Shown here piece after piece: positions 1 through 8,271 of a stretch of DNA of 64,000 nucleotides. The DNA comes from PALSA-693 sp963702305. GTDB lineage: Bacteria > Actinomycetota > Acidimicrobiia > Acidimicrobiales > Palsa-688. How positions within the stretch are numbered: position 1 is the stretch's first letter; each line of letters starts with the position of its first letter. Below the pieces are notes generated by a model that had not been told where the DNA came from, made no database searches, and saw only the letters and a program-made list of their open reading frames with translations. Location of the stretch: assembly GCA_963702305.1 (NCBI GenBank), contig CAVPBX010000004.1, forward strand, positions 1 through 64,000, written 5' to 3'. The translations under genes and the position numbers were made by a program.

Positions 1-135
1 GGCAGTCGTGCACCCCCTGATCTGGACAGCACCACTGTCTGTCTCGAAGTACGCCACTTCGAAGCCCGTCCGGACGTCGAGATGCTGCCAAGCGGCCGTA
101 GCAGGCAAGGCGAGGAAGGACATGAGAACCAGCAT
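1..135 (-). CDS. N-terminus of a secreted protein (partial, runs off the window)
   Basis: Only the first 45 residues lie in the window. The ATG at 135 follows an AGGGGTGAC ribosome-binding sequence. The first 15 residues (MLVLMSFLALPATAA) look like a short signal peptide with an Ala-X-Ala type cleavage site, followed by a soluble segment. No family is recognisable from this piece. The base composition is less G+C-rich than the neighbours. Confidence is moderate because the reading frame is short and open only to the window edge. Confidence 0.4.
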   Translation of the reverse strand, partial: MLVLMSFLALPATAAWQHLDVRTGFEVAYFETDSGAVQIRGCTTA

Positions 136-309
136 GTCACCCCTGAAACCAGAAAGTGGCTAGCCCGGACCCGCCCACGAAGCGCGGGCAAGTCCATTCC
201 AGCTGCCCATCGCTAGCTGGCCCCGAGACGTTGCGGGCACCATCCCGCACTGCATGGACGATCGGGGTTATCGCCGATCATCTCGAACTCGTGGGCCCTG
301 ACGATCGAG

Positions 310-909
310 TCAGCGGCGGACACGGTAACGGATGTGCGTGGCCGCTGGAGTGTCGATCACTCGAACGATCTCCAGCTCGATTCTCGCCGGCAACACCTCG
401 AAAAGTCGGCGCCCGCCCCCGAACAGCACCGGAACTTGGTGAATCTGCAACTCATCGAGCACACCCGCGTCGAGCGCCTTCTGTGCCGTATACCCGCCGT
501 GGACCAGCACATTGCGGCCACGTGCAGCGGCCTTCGCCTGTGCCATCGCGCTGACGATCCCATCTGTCACGTACGTCACCAATGGATACGTCACGGCCGA
601 CGGACCCGGCGGCCGGTGACTGGGCACGAAGATTGGGACGCCGTCGTGATGATCACCGCCCCAGTGATCGACCTGTTCCACGGTATTGCGACCGGAGAGA
701 ACCGCTCCGGTCGTTTTGATCTCGTCGAGAAATTGCTTGCCGATTCCCGATGGATCAGTGGACTCCATGTTCGGCCCGGGGTCGGAAGCAAACCCATACC
801 ACTCATGCAGCCGCATGAAGTCGTCGCCACCGGGGTTGTCGGGTCCATCATTCGGACCAGCGATGTACCCGTCAAGTGACATCGACATGTAAAGGACTGA
901 CGCAGACAC
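310..909 (-). CDS. Dihydrofolate reductase-family protein (RibD C-terminal domain)
   Basis: A 199-residue protein of the RibD_C/DHFR-like reductase superfamily, which binds NAD(P)H and reduces pteridine or flavin-like substrates; the true substrate is unknown. The N-terminus has the family signature MSMSLDGYIAG (about residues 8-18). A glycine-rich nucleotide loop (LVHGG) and the motif QIHQVPVLFGGGRRLF lie near residues 138-170. The frame stays open upstream to 1434, but that part reads as noise. The GTG at 909 is preceded by GGGAGGT at good spacing and places the family motif at the usual distance from the start. It is followed, after a gap of about 100 bp, by a gene for another small reductase on the same strand. 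Confidence 0.85.
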   Translation of the reverse strand: MSASVLYMSMSLDGYIAGPNDGPDNPGGDDFMRLHEWYGFASDPGPNMESTDPSGIGKQFLDEIKTTGAVLSGRNTVEQVDHWGGDHHDGVPIFVPSHRPPGPSAVTYPLVTYVTDGIVSAMAQAKAAARGRNVLVHGGYTAQKALDAGVLDELQIHQVPVLFGGGRRLFEVLPARIELEIVRVIDTPAATHIRYRVRR

Positions 910-1015
910 TTCGACCTCCCGGGGTCTCGTAATTGCTCGATGATTGGACGGCTCGGCATCGCAAAACTCATCGGCACAGGCGGCCGTCCGGTCGCGCGGA
1001 TTCGTAGACGGGCGG

Positions 1016-1399
1016 TCAGGTGACGCCGACGGTCTGACGCTCGGTCTCGACCACGGCCACGACGCGTTCCTCTCCTCGGGGATAGGGCGCACCGGTGTAC
1101 TTCGTCGAGATCTGGTCGATGATGTCCCAGGCGGTGTCGCCGTGGAGCCATTCGATGACTCGGCCGCGGATGACGACCGGCTGGAACGGGTTGTCGGTCG
1201 GCGCGAGGGACAGTGCGACTCGTGGGTCGCGGCGCAGGTTGCGGGCCTTGCGCGAGCCCGGACCGGTGAGGAAGACGATTCGGTCGCCGTGGGTGCCGAT
1301 CCAGATCGGGGCGGTATGGGGCGAGCCGTCCGGCAGGACGGTGGCGAGGTGGGCGATCGAGGTGCCGTCGAGTACGCGGCGCACGTCGGGTTCAAGCAT
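1016..1399 (-). CDS. PPOX-class F420/FMN-dependent enzyme (split beta-barrel)
   Basis: A 127-residue protein of the pyridoxamine-5'-phosphate-oxidase-like split-barrel family, F420-dependent class (Rv1155 type). Features are the opening LATVLPDGSPHTAPIW (strand pair around residues 19-34), DRIVFLTG, the cofactor-binding KARNLRRDPRVALSL (about 51-65) and a GRVIEW strand. Such proteins bind F420 or flavin and act on small redox substrates. AAGGAGC precedes the ATG. The gene sits 10 bp downstream of the SDR gene on the same strand, so the two are probably co-transcribed. Whether the cofactor is F420 or FMN cannot be decided from sequence alone. Confidence 0.85.
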   Translation of the reverse strand: MLEPDVRRVLDGTSIAHLATVLPDGSPHTAPIWIGTHGDRIVFLTGPGSRKARNLRRDPRVALSLAPTDNPFQPVVIRGRVIEWLHGDTAWDIIDQISTKYTGAPYPRGEERVVAVVETERQTVGVT

Positions 1400-1409
1400 G
1401 TGTGCTCCT

Positions 1410-2330
1410 TCAGCGGGGGTTCTCGGCGCGCCACGCGACGTAGTCGGCGACCGCCGTGGCGACGTCGAAGGTCGGGGCGAAACCGGTGTCGTGGGTGAGC
1501 CGGGTGGTGTCGAGGTAGGGGTCGTCGCCGGGCCCGTCCTGCCGTCCGGGCCGGACGTCGAGTCGCAGGCCGGGGGTGATCGCCTGCAGGGCGTCCGCGA
1601 ACTCGCGGTTGGTGGCCGGCCGGCCGCTGGAGACGTTGTAGGTGTCGTGCCGCAGGGTCGCCGCGGTCAGCAGGAGGGCGATGGCGCGCCCGGCGTCGGG
1701 TGCGTAGCAGCGGTCACCGCCGTCGTCGGCGTGCAGCGGCCCCGGCTCCTCACCGTGGAGCACCGCGTTGATGTAAGGGGGGATGTCGAAGAACGGTGAT
1801 TCCGGGTCGACGAGCGGTCCCCAGATGGTCCCGATCCGGAGCACGACTGGCTGGACGCCGCTGCCCCGGAGGCTCTGCGTGGTGAGTGGCTCGACGGCCT
1901 TCTTGAAGGCGATGATCAGGTGCGGCAGCTCCGCGGCGGGCAGCGCCAGCTCCTCGTGCCAGGGGATCTCGGTCCGGCCGGCGTAGACGCCGAGGCTGCT
2001 GGCCACGGCGAACCTGCGAACGCCCCAGGTGCGAGCGGCGTCCAGCGCGTTGAGCAGGCCGGTGGTCTCCGTGCGGAAGAAGCGGACCGGGTCCTCGTCG
2101 GGAACGGTGCCGGCGAGGTGGACGATGTCGCCGATGTCGTGGCGACCGGCGAGGGCGAGGAAGGCGTCCCGGTCGGTGACGTCGAGGGGTTCCACCGTGA
2201 CCCGGCTGGCGAGGAACGACGGGACCTCGGTCCGGTGGTGGGCGGTGACCACGACCTCGTGTCCGAGGTCGACAAGCGCGCGGGCGGTGTGGGCGCCGAT
2301 CATGCCCAGCCCGCCAGTGACGAGGATCAT
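1410..2330 (-). CDS. NAD-dependent epimerase/dehydratase (extended SDR)
   Basis: A 306-residue extended short-chain dehydrogenase with the Rossmann signature TGGLGMIGAH at residues 5-14. The conserved SSLGVYAG strand and the C-terminal YNVSSGRPATNREFADAL are typical of sugar-nucleotide or aldehyde-acting SDR enzymes. One oddity is that the region expected to hold the YxxxK catalytic pair reads IIAFKKAVE. The lysine is present but the tyrosine position looks like isoleucine, so catalysis may be atypical or lost. It is transcribed away from the HxlR regulator gene; the 148-bp gap between them holds a palindrome and a promoter, so this gene is the likely regulated target. Confidence 0.85.
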   Translation of the reverse strand: MILVTGGLGMIGAHTARALVDLGHEVVVTAHHRTEVPSFLASRVTVEPLDVTDRDAFLALAGRHDIGDIVHLAGTVPDEDPVRFFRTETTGLLNALDAARTWGVRRFAVASSLGVYAGRTEIPWHEELALPAAELPHLIIAFKKAVEPLTTQSLRGSGVQPVVLRIGTIWGPLVDPESPFFDIPPYINAVLHGEEPGPLHADDGGDRCYAPDAGRAIALLLTAATLRHDTYNVSSGRPATNREFADALQAITPGLRLDVRPGRQDGPGDDPYLDTTRLTHDTGFAPTFDVATAVADYVAWRAENPR

Positions 2331-2442
2331 CGGACCCCCTCGTAATGGAGGTGGGTCACCCCTGGCGCCGGGACGGCTTTGCTCATTCGCGTCATCCTTT
2401 CCTTAGGTTCCTTCAAGAGACTCCATCACCATAGCAAAAGAA

Positions 2443-2457
2443 GTTCCTTAAGGGAAC
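2443..2457. promoter_or_regulatory. Probable HxlR operator
   Basis: GTTCC-TTAAG-GGAAC is a perfect 5+5 inverted repeat in the short region between the divergent SDR and HxlR genes. A related half site, GGTTCCTT, lies at 2406-2413. It ends 9 bp before the -10 box of the regulator gene, so bound regulator would cover the -35 region. Assignment to HxlR is inferred from position. Confidence 0.5.
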
Positions 2458-2466
2458 CCAAGATGC

Positions 2467-2472
2467 TAAATT
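2467..2472 (+). promoter_or_regulatory. -10 box of a leaderless promoter for the HxlR gene
   Basis: TAAATT lies exactly 6 bp before the ATG at 2479, and no Shine-Dalgarno sequence is present. This is the usual actinobacterial arrangement (TANNNT close to the start) in which transcription begins at the start codon. Confidence 0.5.
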
Positions 2473-2478
2473 GACCTC

Positions 2479-2931
2479 ATGCAACGCACGAACTTCGGCG
2501 AGATGGCGTGCTCGATCGCGCGCACCCTCGACGTCATCGGTGAGCCCTGGTCACCACTGGTCCTACGAGACGTGTATGTCGGGATCACCCGGTTCGAGCA
2601 GATCCAGGCAGACCTCGGCATCTCACGCAAGGTCCTCACCGAGCGGCTGCACCACCTCGTCGAACAGGGGGTACTCGAGCGCCGACCCTACGATCGGCGA
2701 CCACGGTTCGAGTACGTCCTCACCGAAAAGGGCGCCGAGCTCGTCGACCTGCTGATGGTGATGGTTGGTTGGGGCGACAAGTGGCTCGCCGGGAAGGCCG
2801 GGCCGCCGGTCCTGTATCGGCACAACGCGTGCGGCGAGATCAGCAGCGTCGACCTGCGTTGCGCACACTGCGGACAGTCGATGCACGCCCGCGACGTCGA
2901 GCTACTTCCCGGACCGGGCGCATCGGTCTGA
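2479..2931 (+). CDS. HxlR-family winged-helix transcriptional regulator
   Basis: A 150-residue regulator. Residues about 10-95 form the HxlR winged helix: CSIARTLDVIGEPWSPLVLRD at the start of the domain, GISRKVLTERLHHLVEQGVLERR as the recognition helix and wing. HxlR proteins bind as dimers and often sense thiols or aldehydes. The C-terminal extension carries a zinc-ribbon-like cysteine set (ACG...CAHCG, about residues 116-134), common in this subfamily. It is divergent from the SDR gene, with a palindromic operator between them, which suggests it controls the SDR/PPOX pair and itself. Confidence 0.9.
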   Translation: MQRTNFGEMACSIARTLDVIGEPWSPLVLRDVYVGITRFEQIQADLGISRKVLTERLHHLVEQGVLERRPYDRRPRFEYVLTEKGAELVDLLMVMVGWGDKWLAGKAGPPVLYRHNACGEISSVDLRCAHCGQSMHARDVELLPGPGASV

Positions 2932-2947
2932 CGTCATCAGCGTCGTC

Positions 2948-3676
2948 TCAGCTGAACGTCACATCGCTGAACTCAATCGCGATCGACGTTGACTCGAGCT
3001 GCGGGGATCCGTCGGGATTGCGTACGTAGACCCTCCTCTGGGTCGGCACCATGATTCCTCCGAACTCGCGGTACTCCGAGGGGTAGTGCACAGCAGGCCC
3101 GCCACCCAATATGTCCACGGAGTAATCGAGGCGCCGCAGCAGTCCGTCGTCATCGAAGTAGTAGGTCTGCTGCCGACAGTGCGCCACGATCGCGTCCGGA
3201 TAGGTGACGCGGAGGCTTCGCCATTCTTGACCATCCTCGTGCCACGGCTCGATCTCCTCAGTGTGGAAGTCGGAGCGCATGAAGATGAACGGCGCCACGA
3301 AATAATTCCAGTTCGCCTCACCCGCGAAATAGGCCGCATTGAAGTCATCCCACGGGGTCTGCCGTACCTGACCCACAAACGAAGCGGCCGGATCCTGGCG
3401 CTCGTCGAGGACGATTCCATCAGAAGTCTCGATGGTCTGTCTCCACGGCTCCCAGGTGGTGTATTCGCCCAACTTGGGATACGGGCCGATGATGAGGCGT
3501 TGATCCCGGATCTCGCCTTCCAGCACCACGTGGTCGAGCATCCCGGCCTTGCCCTTCATCGCCCAAATGGCGCCGGTGATGGAGGCGGTCGCTCGGAAAC
3601 GTGAATAGCGTGCCCACCGCTCCAATCCGCCATGGGATCTCACCGCCAACTCCAAGAGGTCCTGCGGAGCTTCCAC
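2948..3676 (-). CDS. Conserved hypothetical protein (lipoprotein-carrier-like beta fold)
   Basis: A 242-residue soluble protein without a signal peptide. It has a run of alternating aromatic/charged strands (LIIGPYPKLGEYTTWEPWRQTIET, QTYYFDDDGLLRRLDYSVDILGG, GGIMVPTQRRVYVRNPDG) resembling the open half-barrel of LolA/outer-membrane-lipoprotein-sorting-like proteins. That similarity is structural inference only. The GTG start follows GAGGAGAGACA. It lies 36 bp after the drug-exporter permease on the same strand and may be the last gene of that operon. No function can be assigned. Confidence 0.7.
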   Translation of the reverse strand: MEAPQDLLELAVRSHGGLERWARYSRFRATASITGAIWAMKGKAGMLDHVVLEGEIRDQRLIIGPYPKLGEYTTWEPWRQTIETSDGIVLDERQDPAASFVGQVRQTPWDDFNAAYFAGEANWNYFVAPFIFMRSDFHTEEIEPWHEDGQEWRSLRVTYPDAIVAHCRQQTYYFDDDGLLRRLDYSVDILGGGPAVHYPSEYREFGGIMVPTQRRVYVRNPDGSPQLESTSIAIEFSDVTFS

Positions 3677-3712
3677 TGTCTCTCCTCTCTACCTGCCGCT
3701 GGGTCGTCCCGC

Positions 3713-4510
3713 TCATTTTGGCTCGGCTGCTCGACGCCGGTCGTAAAGGCGGGTGGCCCAGAGGTAGGCCACAACTCCGAGGCCGATGCTCCATGCGATG
3801 GCCGCGATGGCGTGGTCGCCGATGGCGGCGTGGGTCAGCAGTCCGCGCACGGTCTCGGCGACGGGGGTGAAGGGCTGGTACTCGGCGAACTGGCGCAGCC
3901 CAGGGGGCATCGTGGCCGTGGGCACGAACCCGCTGCCGAGGAACGGCAGCAGCGTCAGGATCATCGGCGTGTTGCTGGCGGTCTCGACGCCCTTGGCGGC
4001 CAACCCGAGCGCGACCGCCAGCCAGATCAGCGCCAAGGAGAACAGTGCCAGTATCCCGATCGCGCCGAGCCACTCGAGCAGCCCAGCGCTCGAGTGGAAC
4101 CCGAGACCAAAGGCGACGCCGATTAGAATGGCGATGCCGGCCAGGATTTGGATCAGGCTGCCGAGCACGTGCCCGGTGAGGACCGACGCACGGGTGATGG
4201 CCATAGTGCGAAACCGATCGATGATGCCGCCGGTCATGTCCATGGCGACCATGATCGAGGTGCCTTGTACCGCTGAGGCCACGGTGATCAGCAGCACCCC
4301 GGGCACCACGTAGTCGAGGTAGGCGGCGCGGCCGCCGTGCCCGCCGAGGCCAGCGCCGAGCTGACCGCCGAAGACGTAGACGAACAGCAGGAGGAACACG
4401 ATAGGTAGGCCGACGAGCATCAGAGTCATCGAGGGGTAGCGGAGCTGGTGCTTGAGGTTGCGGCGCAGCATGACCCGCGAGTCGCTGAGCGTGTAGGCGA
4501 GCGTGGTCAT
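3713..4510 (-). CDS. ABC-2 type drug exporter permease (DrrB-like)
   Basis: A 265-residue membrane protein with about six transmembrane segments. It carries the ABC-2 signature region GGIIDRFRTMAITRASVLTGHV (about residues 94-115) and the late motif FLGSGFVPTATMPPGLRQFAEYQPFTPV, both typical of the DrrB daunorubicin/antibiotic export subunit. It pairs with the ATP-binding protein encoded just upstream, whose stop codon overlaps this ATG (ATGA, 4507-4510), so synthesis is probably coupled. The pump's substrate is unknown; hydrophobic drugs or lipids are usual for the family. Confidence 0.92.
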   Translation of the reverse strand: MTTLAYTLSDSRVMLRRNLKHQLRYPSMTLMLVGLPIVFLLLFVYVFGGQLGAGLGGHGGRAAYLDYVVPGVLLITVASAVQGTSIMVAMDMTGGIIDRFRTMAITRASVLTGHVLGSLIQILAGIAILIGVAFGLGFHSSAGLLEWLGAIGILALFSLALIWLAVALGLAAKGVETASNTPMILTLLPFLGSGFVPTATMPPGLRQFAEYQPFTPVAETVRGLLTHAAIGDHAIAAIAWSIGLGVVAYLWATRLYDRRRAAEPK

Positions 4511-5493
4511 CGTTGCCCCGCTCCTTGCGGTGTGGGGGCCTGGTCGGGCCGGCCGGTGACATGACTGCCGGTGACGGCGAGGAACACGTCATCGAGGTCC
4601 GGGGTGTGGATCGACAGTCGCTCGACGGCGATACGGGCCTCGTGCAACTCGTCGAGCAGCTCACGGAGCGAATCCACGCTGCCATCTGCGGGGACCTGGA
4701 GGGCAAGCTGGTCGTCGTCGGGGACAGCCGTCTCGAGAAGTTCGGCCGCGGCGCGCAACAGGTCTGGATCGGCGAAGTGGAGTCGGACATGCCCGCCCGG
4801 GATCCGGCTCTTCAGCTCAGCCGGGGTGCCTTCGGCGACGATCCGGCCCTGGTCGAGCACCGCGATGCGGTCGGCCAGCTGGTCCGCCTCGTCGAGGTAC
4901 TGGGTGGTGAGCAATATGGTGACACCGTCTGAGGCGAGCTCGCGGACGATCTCCCACATGGTGAGGCGGCTGCGCGGGTCCAGGCCGGTGGTGGGCTCGT
5001 CCAGGAAGATCACCCGGGGCGCACCGACGAGGGTCATCGCCAGGTCGAGTCGCCGTCGCATCCCGCCCGAGTAGGTCGACAGTGGCTTGTTCGCGGCGTG
5101 GGTAAGGTCGAACTGCTCCAGCAACTCGGTCACCCGCCATTGCCCTGCGTCGCGGCGGAGGTGGCGAAGATCGGCCATCAACCGCAGGTTCTCGGCCCCG
5201 GTGAGCAAGTTGTCCACGGCCGAGAACTGGCCGGTGACCCCGATGACCGCCCGCACCCCATCGGGGTCGGTGATCACGTCGTGACCGGCGATCTGCATGG
5301 AGCCGGAATCGGAGGAGATCAGGGTGGAGAGAATACGGACCATCGTGGTCTTGCCGGCCCCGTTCGGACCCAGCAGCGCGAGGATCGAGCCCTCATCCGC
5401 GGTCAGGTTCACTTTGTCGAGCACCAGATGGCTGCCGAACGATTTGCACACGTCCCTGGCCACGATCCCCGGCGCGCCGGTCTGGCGTGTCAT
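4507..5493 (-). CDS. ABC exporter ATP-binding protein (DrrA family)
   Basis: A 328-residue ATPase of the daunorubicin-resistance (DrrA) family. Walker A is GPNGAGKTT (about 43-51). The signature loop is YSGGMRRRLDLA, Walker B is VIFLDEPTTGLDP, and the switch region LLTTQYLDEADQLAD has the glutamine in place of histidine that is normal for DrrA. The C-terminal 100 residues form the family-specific extension. The start overlaps the stop of the regulator gene (ATGA at 5490-5493) and its own stop overlaps the permease start. Regulator, ATPase and permease thus form one translationally chained operon. Confidence 0.95.
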   Translation of the reverse strand: MTRQTGAPGIVARDVCKSFGSHLVLDKVNLTADEGSILALLGPNGAGKTTMVRILSTLISSDSGSMQIAGHDVITDPDGVRAVIGVTGQFSAVDNLLTGAENLRLMADLRHLRRDAGQWRVTELLEQFDLTHAANKPLSTYSGGMRRRLDLAMTLVGAPRVIFLDEPTTGLDPRSRLTMWEIVRELASDGVTILLTTQYLDEADQLADRIAVLDQGRIVAEGTPAELKSRIPGGHVRLHFADPDLLRAAAELLETAVPDDDQLALQVPADGSVDSLRELLDELHEARIAVERLSIHTPDLDDVFLAVTGSHVTGRPDQAPTPQGAGQR

Positions 5494-6011
5494 CTCGCTT
5501 TGCCCTCTCGACGGGGACCCGGGGCCTCAGGGAGCTCGTCGGCGACTCGCAGCTTCTCCCGCCGCTCCTTCCACTCCTGCTCCAGCACGGGAAGCCGCTC
5601 CACCAGGAAATCCGCGAACGCCGCCCACTCCAACAAGATCGCTCGCCGTTCGGGCGGGGCGTCCCCAAGGTGACGAAGACCCTCTCGGGCCAGCTCGCCC
5701 TGCTCCTGGTACTCGGAGAGGTCGAAGCCCATCGCCCGCGGCGACGACATGTCGATGCACACCCGGTCCATCCGCTCGCCCGCCGCCCGGGATCGTCGGA
5801 TGAGCCCGAGGCTCTCCAGGGTGTTGACCGCGCCGGCGATGGCGCTTCGGCTGGCCAGCAAGGCGTCAGCCAGCTCCGTGATGCTCTGCTCCCGTGGATC
5901 GCAGACCGCCAGGTATCCCAGGAGGCGGCCCACCATCGGGGCCATCCCGTAGCGGCGGGCATAGAACCGGCCGGTATGGTCCGCAAACGTGATCTCACGG
6001 TCACTCGGCAC
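5490..6011 (-). CDS. MarR/GbsR-type transcriptional regulator of the ABC exporter operon
   Basis: A 173-residue winged-helix regulator resembling the GbsR/MarR group. The core MVGRLLGYLAVCDPREQSITELADALLASRSAIAGAVNTLESLGLIRR (about 26-74) contains the helix-turn-helix, and a C-terminal helical dimerisation region follows. It is the first gene of the exporter operon. The GTG start is 6 bp behind the -10 box TAGGGT (6018-6023). A palindrome overlapping the -35 box suggests autorepression relieved by the exporter's substrate. The ligand is unknown. Confidence 0.85.
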   Translation of the reverse strand: MPSDREITFADHTGRFYARRYGMAPMVGRLLGYLAVCDPREQSITELADALLASRSAIAGAVNTLESLGLIRRSRAAGERMDRVCIDMSSPRAMGFDLSEYQEQGELAREGLRHLGDAPPERRAILLEWAAFADFLVERLPVLEQEWKERREKLRVADELPEAPGPRREGKAR

Positions 6012-6017
6012 GCCACT

Positions 6018-6046
6018 ACCCTACGTAAGTTCCTGGAATAACGCAA
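6018..6046 (-). promoter_or_regulatory. Sigma-70-type leaderless promoter of the exporter operon
   Basis: On the minus strand, TTGCGT (6041-6046) and TAGGGT (6018-6023) are separated by exactly 17 bp. The GTG start is 6 bp after the -10 box, so the transcript is probably leaderless. Confidence 0.6.
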
Positions 6047-6057
6047 ATCTGTGTTAT
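6038..6057. promoter_or_regulatory. Operator of the MarR/GbsR regulator
   Basis: ATAACGCA-AATC-TGTGTTAT is an 8-4-8 inverted repeat matching at seven of eight positions. It covers the -35 box of the exporter operon promoter, as expected for an autorepressor. Confidence 0.6.
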
Positions 6058-6058
6058 C

Positions 6059-7255
6059 TCAGGTCACCGGCCGCTCGACATCGGAACGATGTCGCTTGGC
6101 AACCGGCGGCGTGAGGTGGCCCCGCCACGTTGCGGCGGCCGTGCGGCCGGCGGTGGTCACCCAGGCCACCAGCAAGAGGAGGAAGAGGCCGGCCGCGGCC
6201 CAGCGAAGGGCTTGGGACGAGGTGGCGACGAACAGGGCGCTGGTGCCAGTGACCATGGTCCCTACCGGGAAGGTGAAGCTCCACCAACTCATGCTGAACG
6301 GGAGGTGCTGCCGAGCGGTCCGGATGGTAATGGCGACGGCGATAGCGAGCCAGACGAGCGCGAACCCCCACACGGCGGTGCCGTAGAGCAGGCCGATCAG
6401 TTTGAGGTCGGCCGCTTGGGTTGCGGGGAGGGCGGTCCCCGCGACGCGACCCAGCAGGTTGATGGCGGTGATCGACTGACCCAACGGGCCGAGCACGATC
6501 CACAGCGTCGGCACGGTGACGGCGGGACCGACGTGGTGGAACACCAGCCGGTTCCACAGCAGGCTGAGGGTGACCGTGGCCGCGACAGCGCTGATGCCGA
6601 AACAGCCGAAACAGCCCAGCAGCAGGTCGAGTCGGCCCTGACCTGCCGCCACGTAAGGGACGAGCAGCGCGCCGGTAGCGGCCGAGACCATAGGGGGGAC
6701 GATGGGCATCATCCAACTGCCGAGCGCGTCGGAGAGTTCGAGCGCGTGGCGGGTGAACATCAGATACGGGATGACGACGCAGACCACGAGGCCGAGCGTG
6801 GTGCCGGCCGTCCAGAGAACCCCGTCGACGACCAGGGCCCAGTGGAGCCCCAGCAGTGGTACGCCCGTGAGCAGGGTGGCGGCCCCGACGGTGAGCAAGG
6901 CCATGGCCGGGGCCCCGAAGAACGGCGCCACGGACGGGTCCAAGCTGTGGGCACGGATGTCGCCGGGGAGTTCCCGCCAGTGGAGAGCCCAGTTGAGGAT
7001 CAACACCACGAGCACCAGGCCGGCGGCGATCCACGCCGCCACGGCCAGGGTCCGCAAACCCGGGGGATGGAAGGGAAGGCTCGATGCCGCCACGCTGACG
7101 ATGCCCGTGCCCATGACCACGGCGAACCAGTTGGGGGTGAGGAGTCCGAGGGCCGGCCGACTGAGGCGGCCCGGACGCCGGGCCCGCAATGCTCGGTCGC
7201 CATCACCGACCTTCGTCGGGCGGTCGATCACGGCGCCGGTGGTCTGCACAGACAC
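6059..7255 (-). CDS. TDT-family transporter (SLAC1/TehA/Mae1-like anion or sulfite exporter)
   Basis: A 398-residue membrane protein with about ten transmembrane helices of the tellurite-resistance/dicarboxylate transporter (TDT) family. The first helix carries the family opening LTPNWFAVVMGTGIVSVA (about 39-56). Later helices contain LGLHWALVVDG, WMMPIVPPMVSA and the conserved MSWWSFTFPVGTMVTGTSAL (about 324-343). Family members move C4-dicarboxylates, sulfite or other small anions. A LysR gene lies directly upstream on the same strand, and the gap contains a LysR box, so expression is probably anion-responsive. The basic N-terminal 35 residues are cytoplasmic. Confidence 0.9.
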   Translation of the reverse strand: MSVQTTGAVIDRPTKVGDGDRALRARRPGRLSRPALGLLTPNWFAVVMGTGIVSVAASSLPFHPPGLRTLAVAAWIAAGLVLVVLILNWALHWRELPGDIRAHSLDPSVAPFFGAPAMALLTVGAATLLTGVPLLGLHWALVVDGVLWTAGTTLGLVVCVVIPYLMFTRHALELSDALGSWMMPIVPPMVSAATGALLVPYVAAGQGRLDLLLGCFGCFGISAVAATVTLSLLWNRLVFHHVGPAVTVPTLWIVLGPLGQSITAINLLGRVAGTALPATQAADLKLIGLLYGTAVWGFALVWLAIAVAITIRTARQHLPFSMSWWSFTFPVGTMVTGTSALFVATSSQALRWAAAGLFLLLLVAWVTTAGRTAAATWRGHLTPPVAKRHRSDVERPVT

Positions 7256-7307
7256 AGTCTCGGTCGCCCTCTCATCCCCAGCTAGGGGCGATCCTCCTCG
7301 GAGCTCA

Positions 7308-7320
7308 TAAGCGGCCGTTA
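7308..7320. promoter_or_regulatory. LysR box upstream of the TDT transporter
   Basis: TAAGCGGCCGTTA fits the T-N11-A LysR consensus. It shares TAAGC....GTTA with a second box upstream of the LysR gene, which supports both. Confidence 0.55.
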
Positions 7321-7336
7321 TGCCCCGGACGGCCCG

Positions 7337-8251
7337 CTAGGCGGTGCCAGCCGAGCTTTCGGCCACCCGGAGCAGTCGCTGGGCGGGCGGACTTAGTTTG
7401 TGGCCCCGGCGCCACACCGCCTGCAGGTCGCGGGACCAGTCGACGCCGGCGGTCGGGATCTCCACCACCCGGCCGGCGGCCAGGTCGTCGGCGGCGGCCA
7501 GGATGCTGATCACCGACGGCCCTTCACCACGACGCACCGCGCCCAGGATGGCGGTGGTCGAGCCGACCTGGAGCAGCGGCGGGCTGGGGCTGCCCCAGGC
7601 CGCCAGGGCGTGTTCGAGGACCTGACGGGTACCCGAGCCCGCCTCGCGGAAGATGAGGGGGGTCGCGGCCAGTTCCTCGCCGGTGACGGGGCGACGCCGA
7701 CGGGCCCAGGGATGGCTGGGACTCGTCACCACGACCAGCCGGTCGGTGGCCACCTTTCGGCTTTGCAGGACGCCCGGCGGCATGCGTCCCTCGATGAACC
7801 CGATCTCGGCGTCGCCCGCGGCGATCAACCCGATGATGCCGACCGTGTTCTGCACCTCGAGCGAGATGGCGACATCGGGCCAAGCGACGTGCAAGGCCAC
7901 CAGCCAGCTGGGCAGCAGATGATCAGCCACGGTGAGCGATGCCGCGACGCGCAGACCCGACTCGGTTCCGGCCCGCAACGCCGAGGTGGCGGCCATCAGG
8001 GCCACGGTGGCATCGATGACTTGTCGAGCCCAATCGACCACCGACGCCCCAGCAGGAGTCAAGCGAGTCCCTGACGGCGTGCGCTCCAGCAGCTGCAGTC
8101 CCATCTGCCGTTCGAGCTGGGCCATCCGCATGCTCACTGCTGGCTGGGACATGCCGTGGACCCGGCCGGCTTGGCCCAGGCTGCCGTACTCGGCGACAGT
8201 GAGGAGAAGGTCCAGGCTGGTCAGGTCGGGGGTGACCACGGGGAGCTTCAC
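7337..8251 (-). CDS. LysR-family transcriptional regulator
   Basis: A 304-residue LysR regulator. The N-terminal winged helix is LDLLLTVAEYGSLGQAG then MSQPAVSMRMAQLERQMGLQLLER (about residues 12-55). The periplasmic-binding-like effector domain follows, with LRVAASLTVADHLLP and FREAGSGTRQVLEHAL. Starts further upstream (TTG at 8278, ATG at 8272) would place the coding start inside a LysR box at 8272-8284. The GTG at 8251 has GTAAGG upstream and gives a normal-length N-terminus, so I prefer it. It probably controls the TDT transporter downstream and itself; similar LysR proteins respond to sulfur or dicarboxylate metabolites. Confidence 0.88.
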   Translation of the reverse strand: MKLPVVTPDLTSLDLLLTVAEYGSLGQAGRVHGMSQPAVSMRMAQLERQMGLQLLERTPSGTRLTPAGASVVDWARQVIDATVALMAATSALRAGTESGLRVAASLTVADHLLPSWLVALHVAWPDVAISLEVQNTVGIIGLIAAGDAEIGFIEGRMPPGVLQSRKVATDRLVVVTSPSHPWARRRRPVTGEELAATPLIFREAGSGTRQVLEHALAAWGSPSPPLLQVGSTTAILGAVRRGEGPSVISILAAADDLAAGRVVEIPTAGVDWSRDLQAVWRRGHKLSPPAQRLLRVAESSAGTA

Positions 8252-8271
8252 GCCGTACCTTACCGCCCTCA

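Noticed and set aside
156..554. Plus-strand frame at the left end
   Set aside because: Overlaps the end of the DHFR-like gene antisense and has no start signal or family features.
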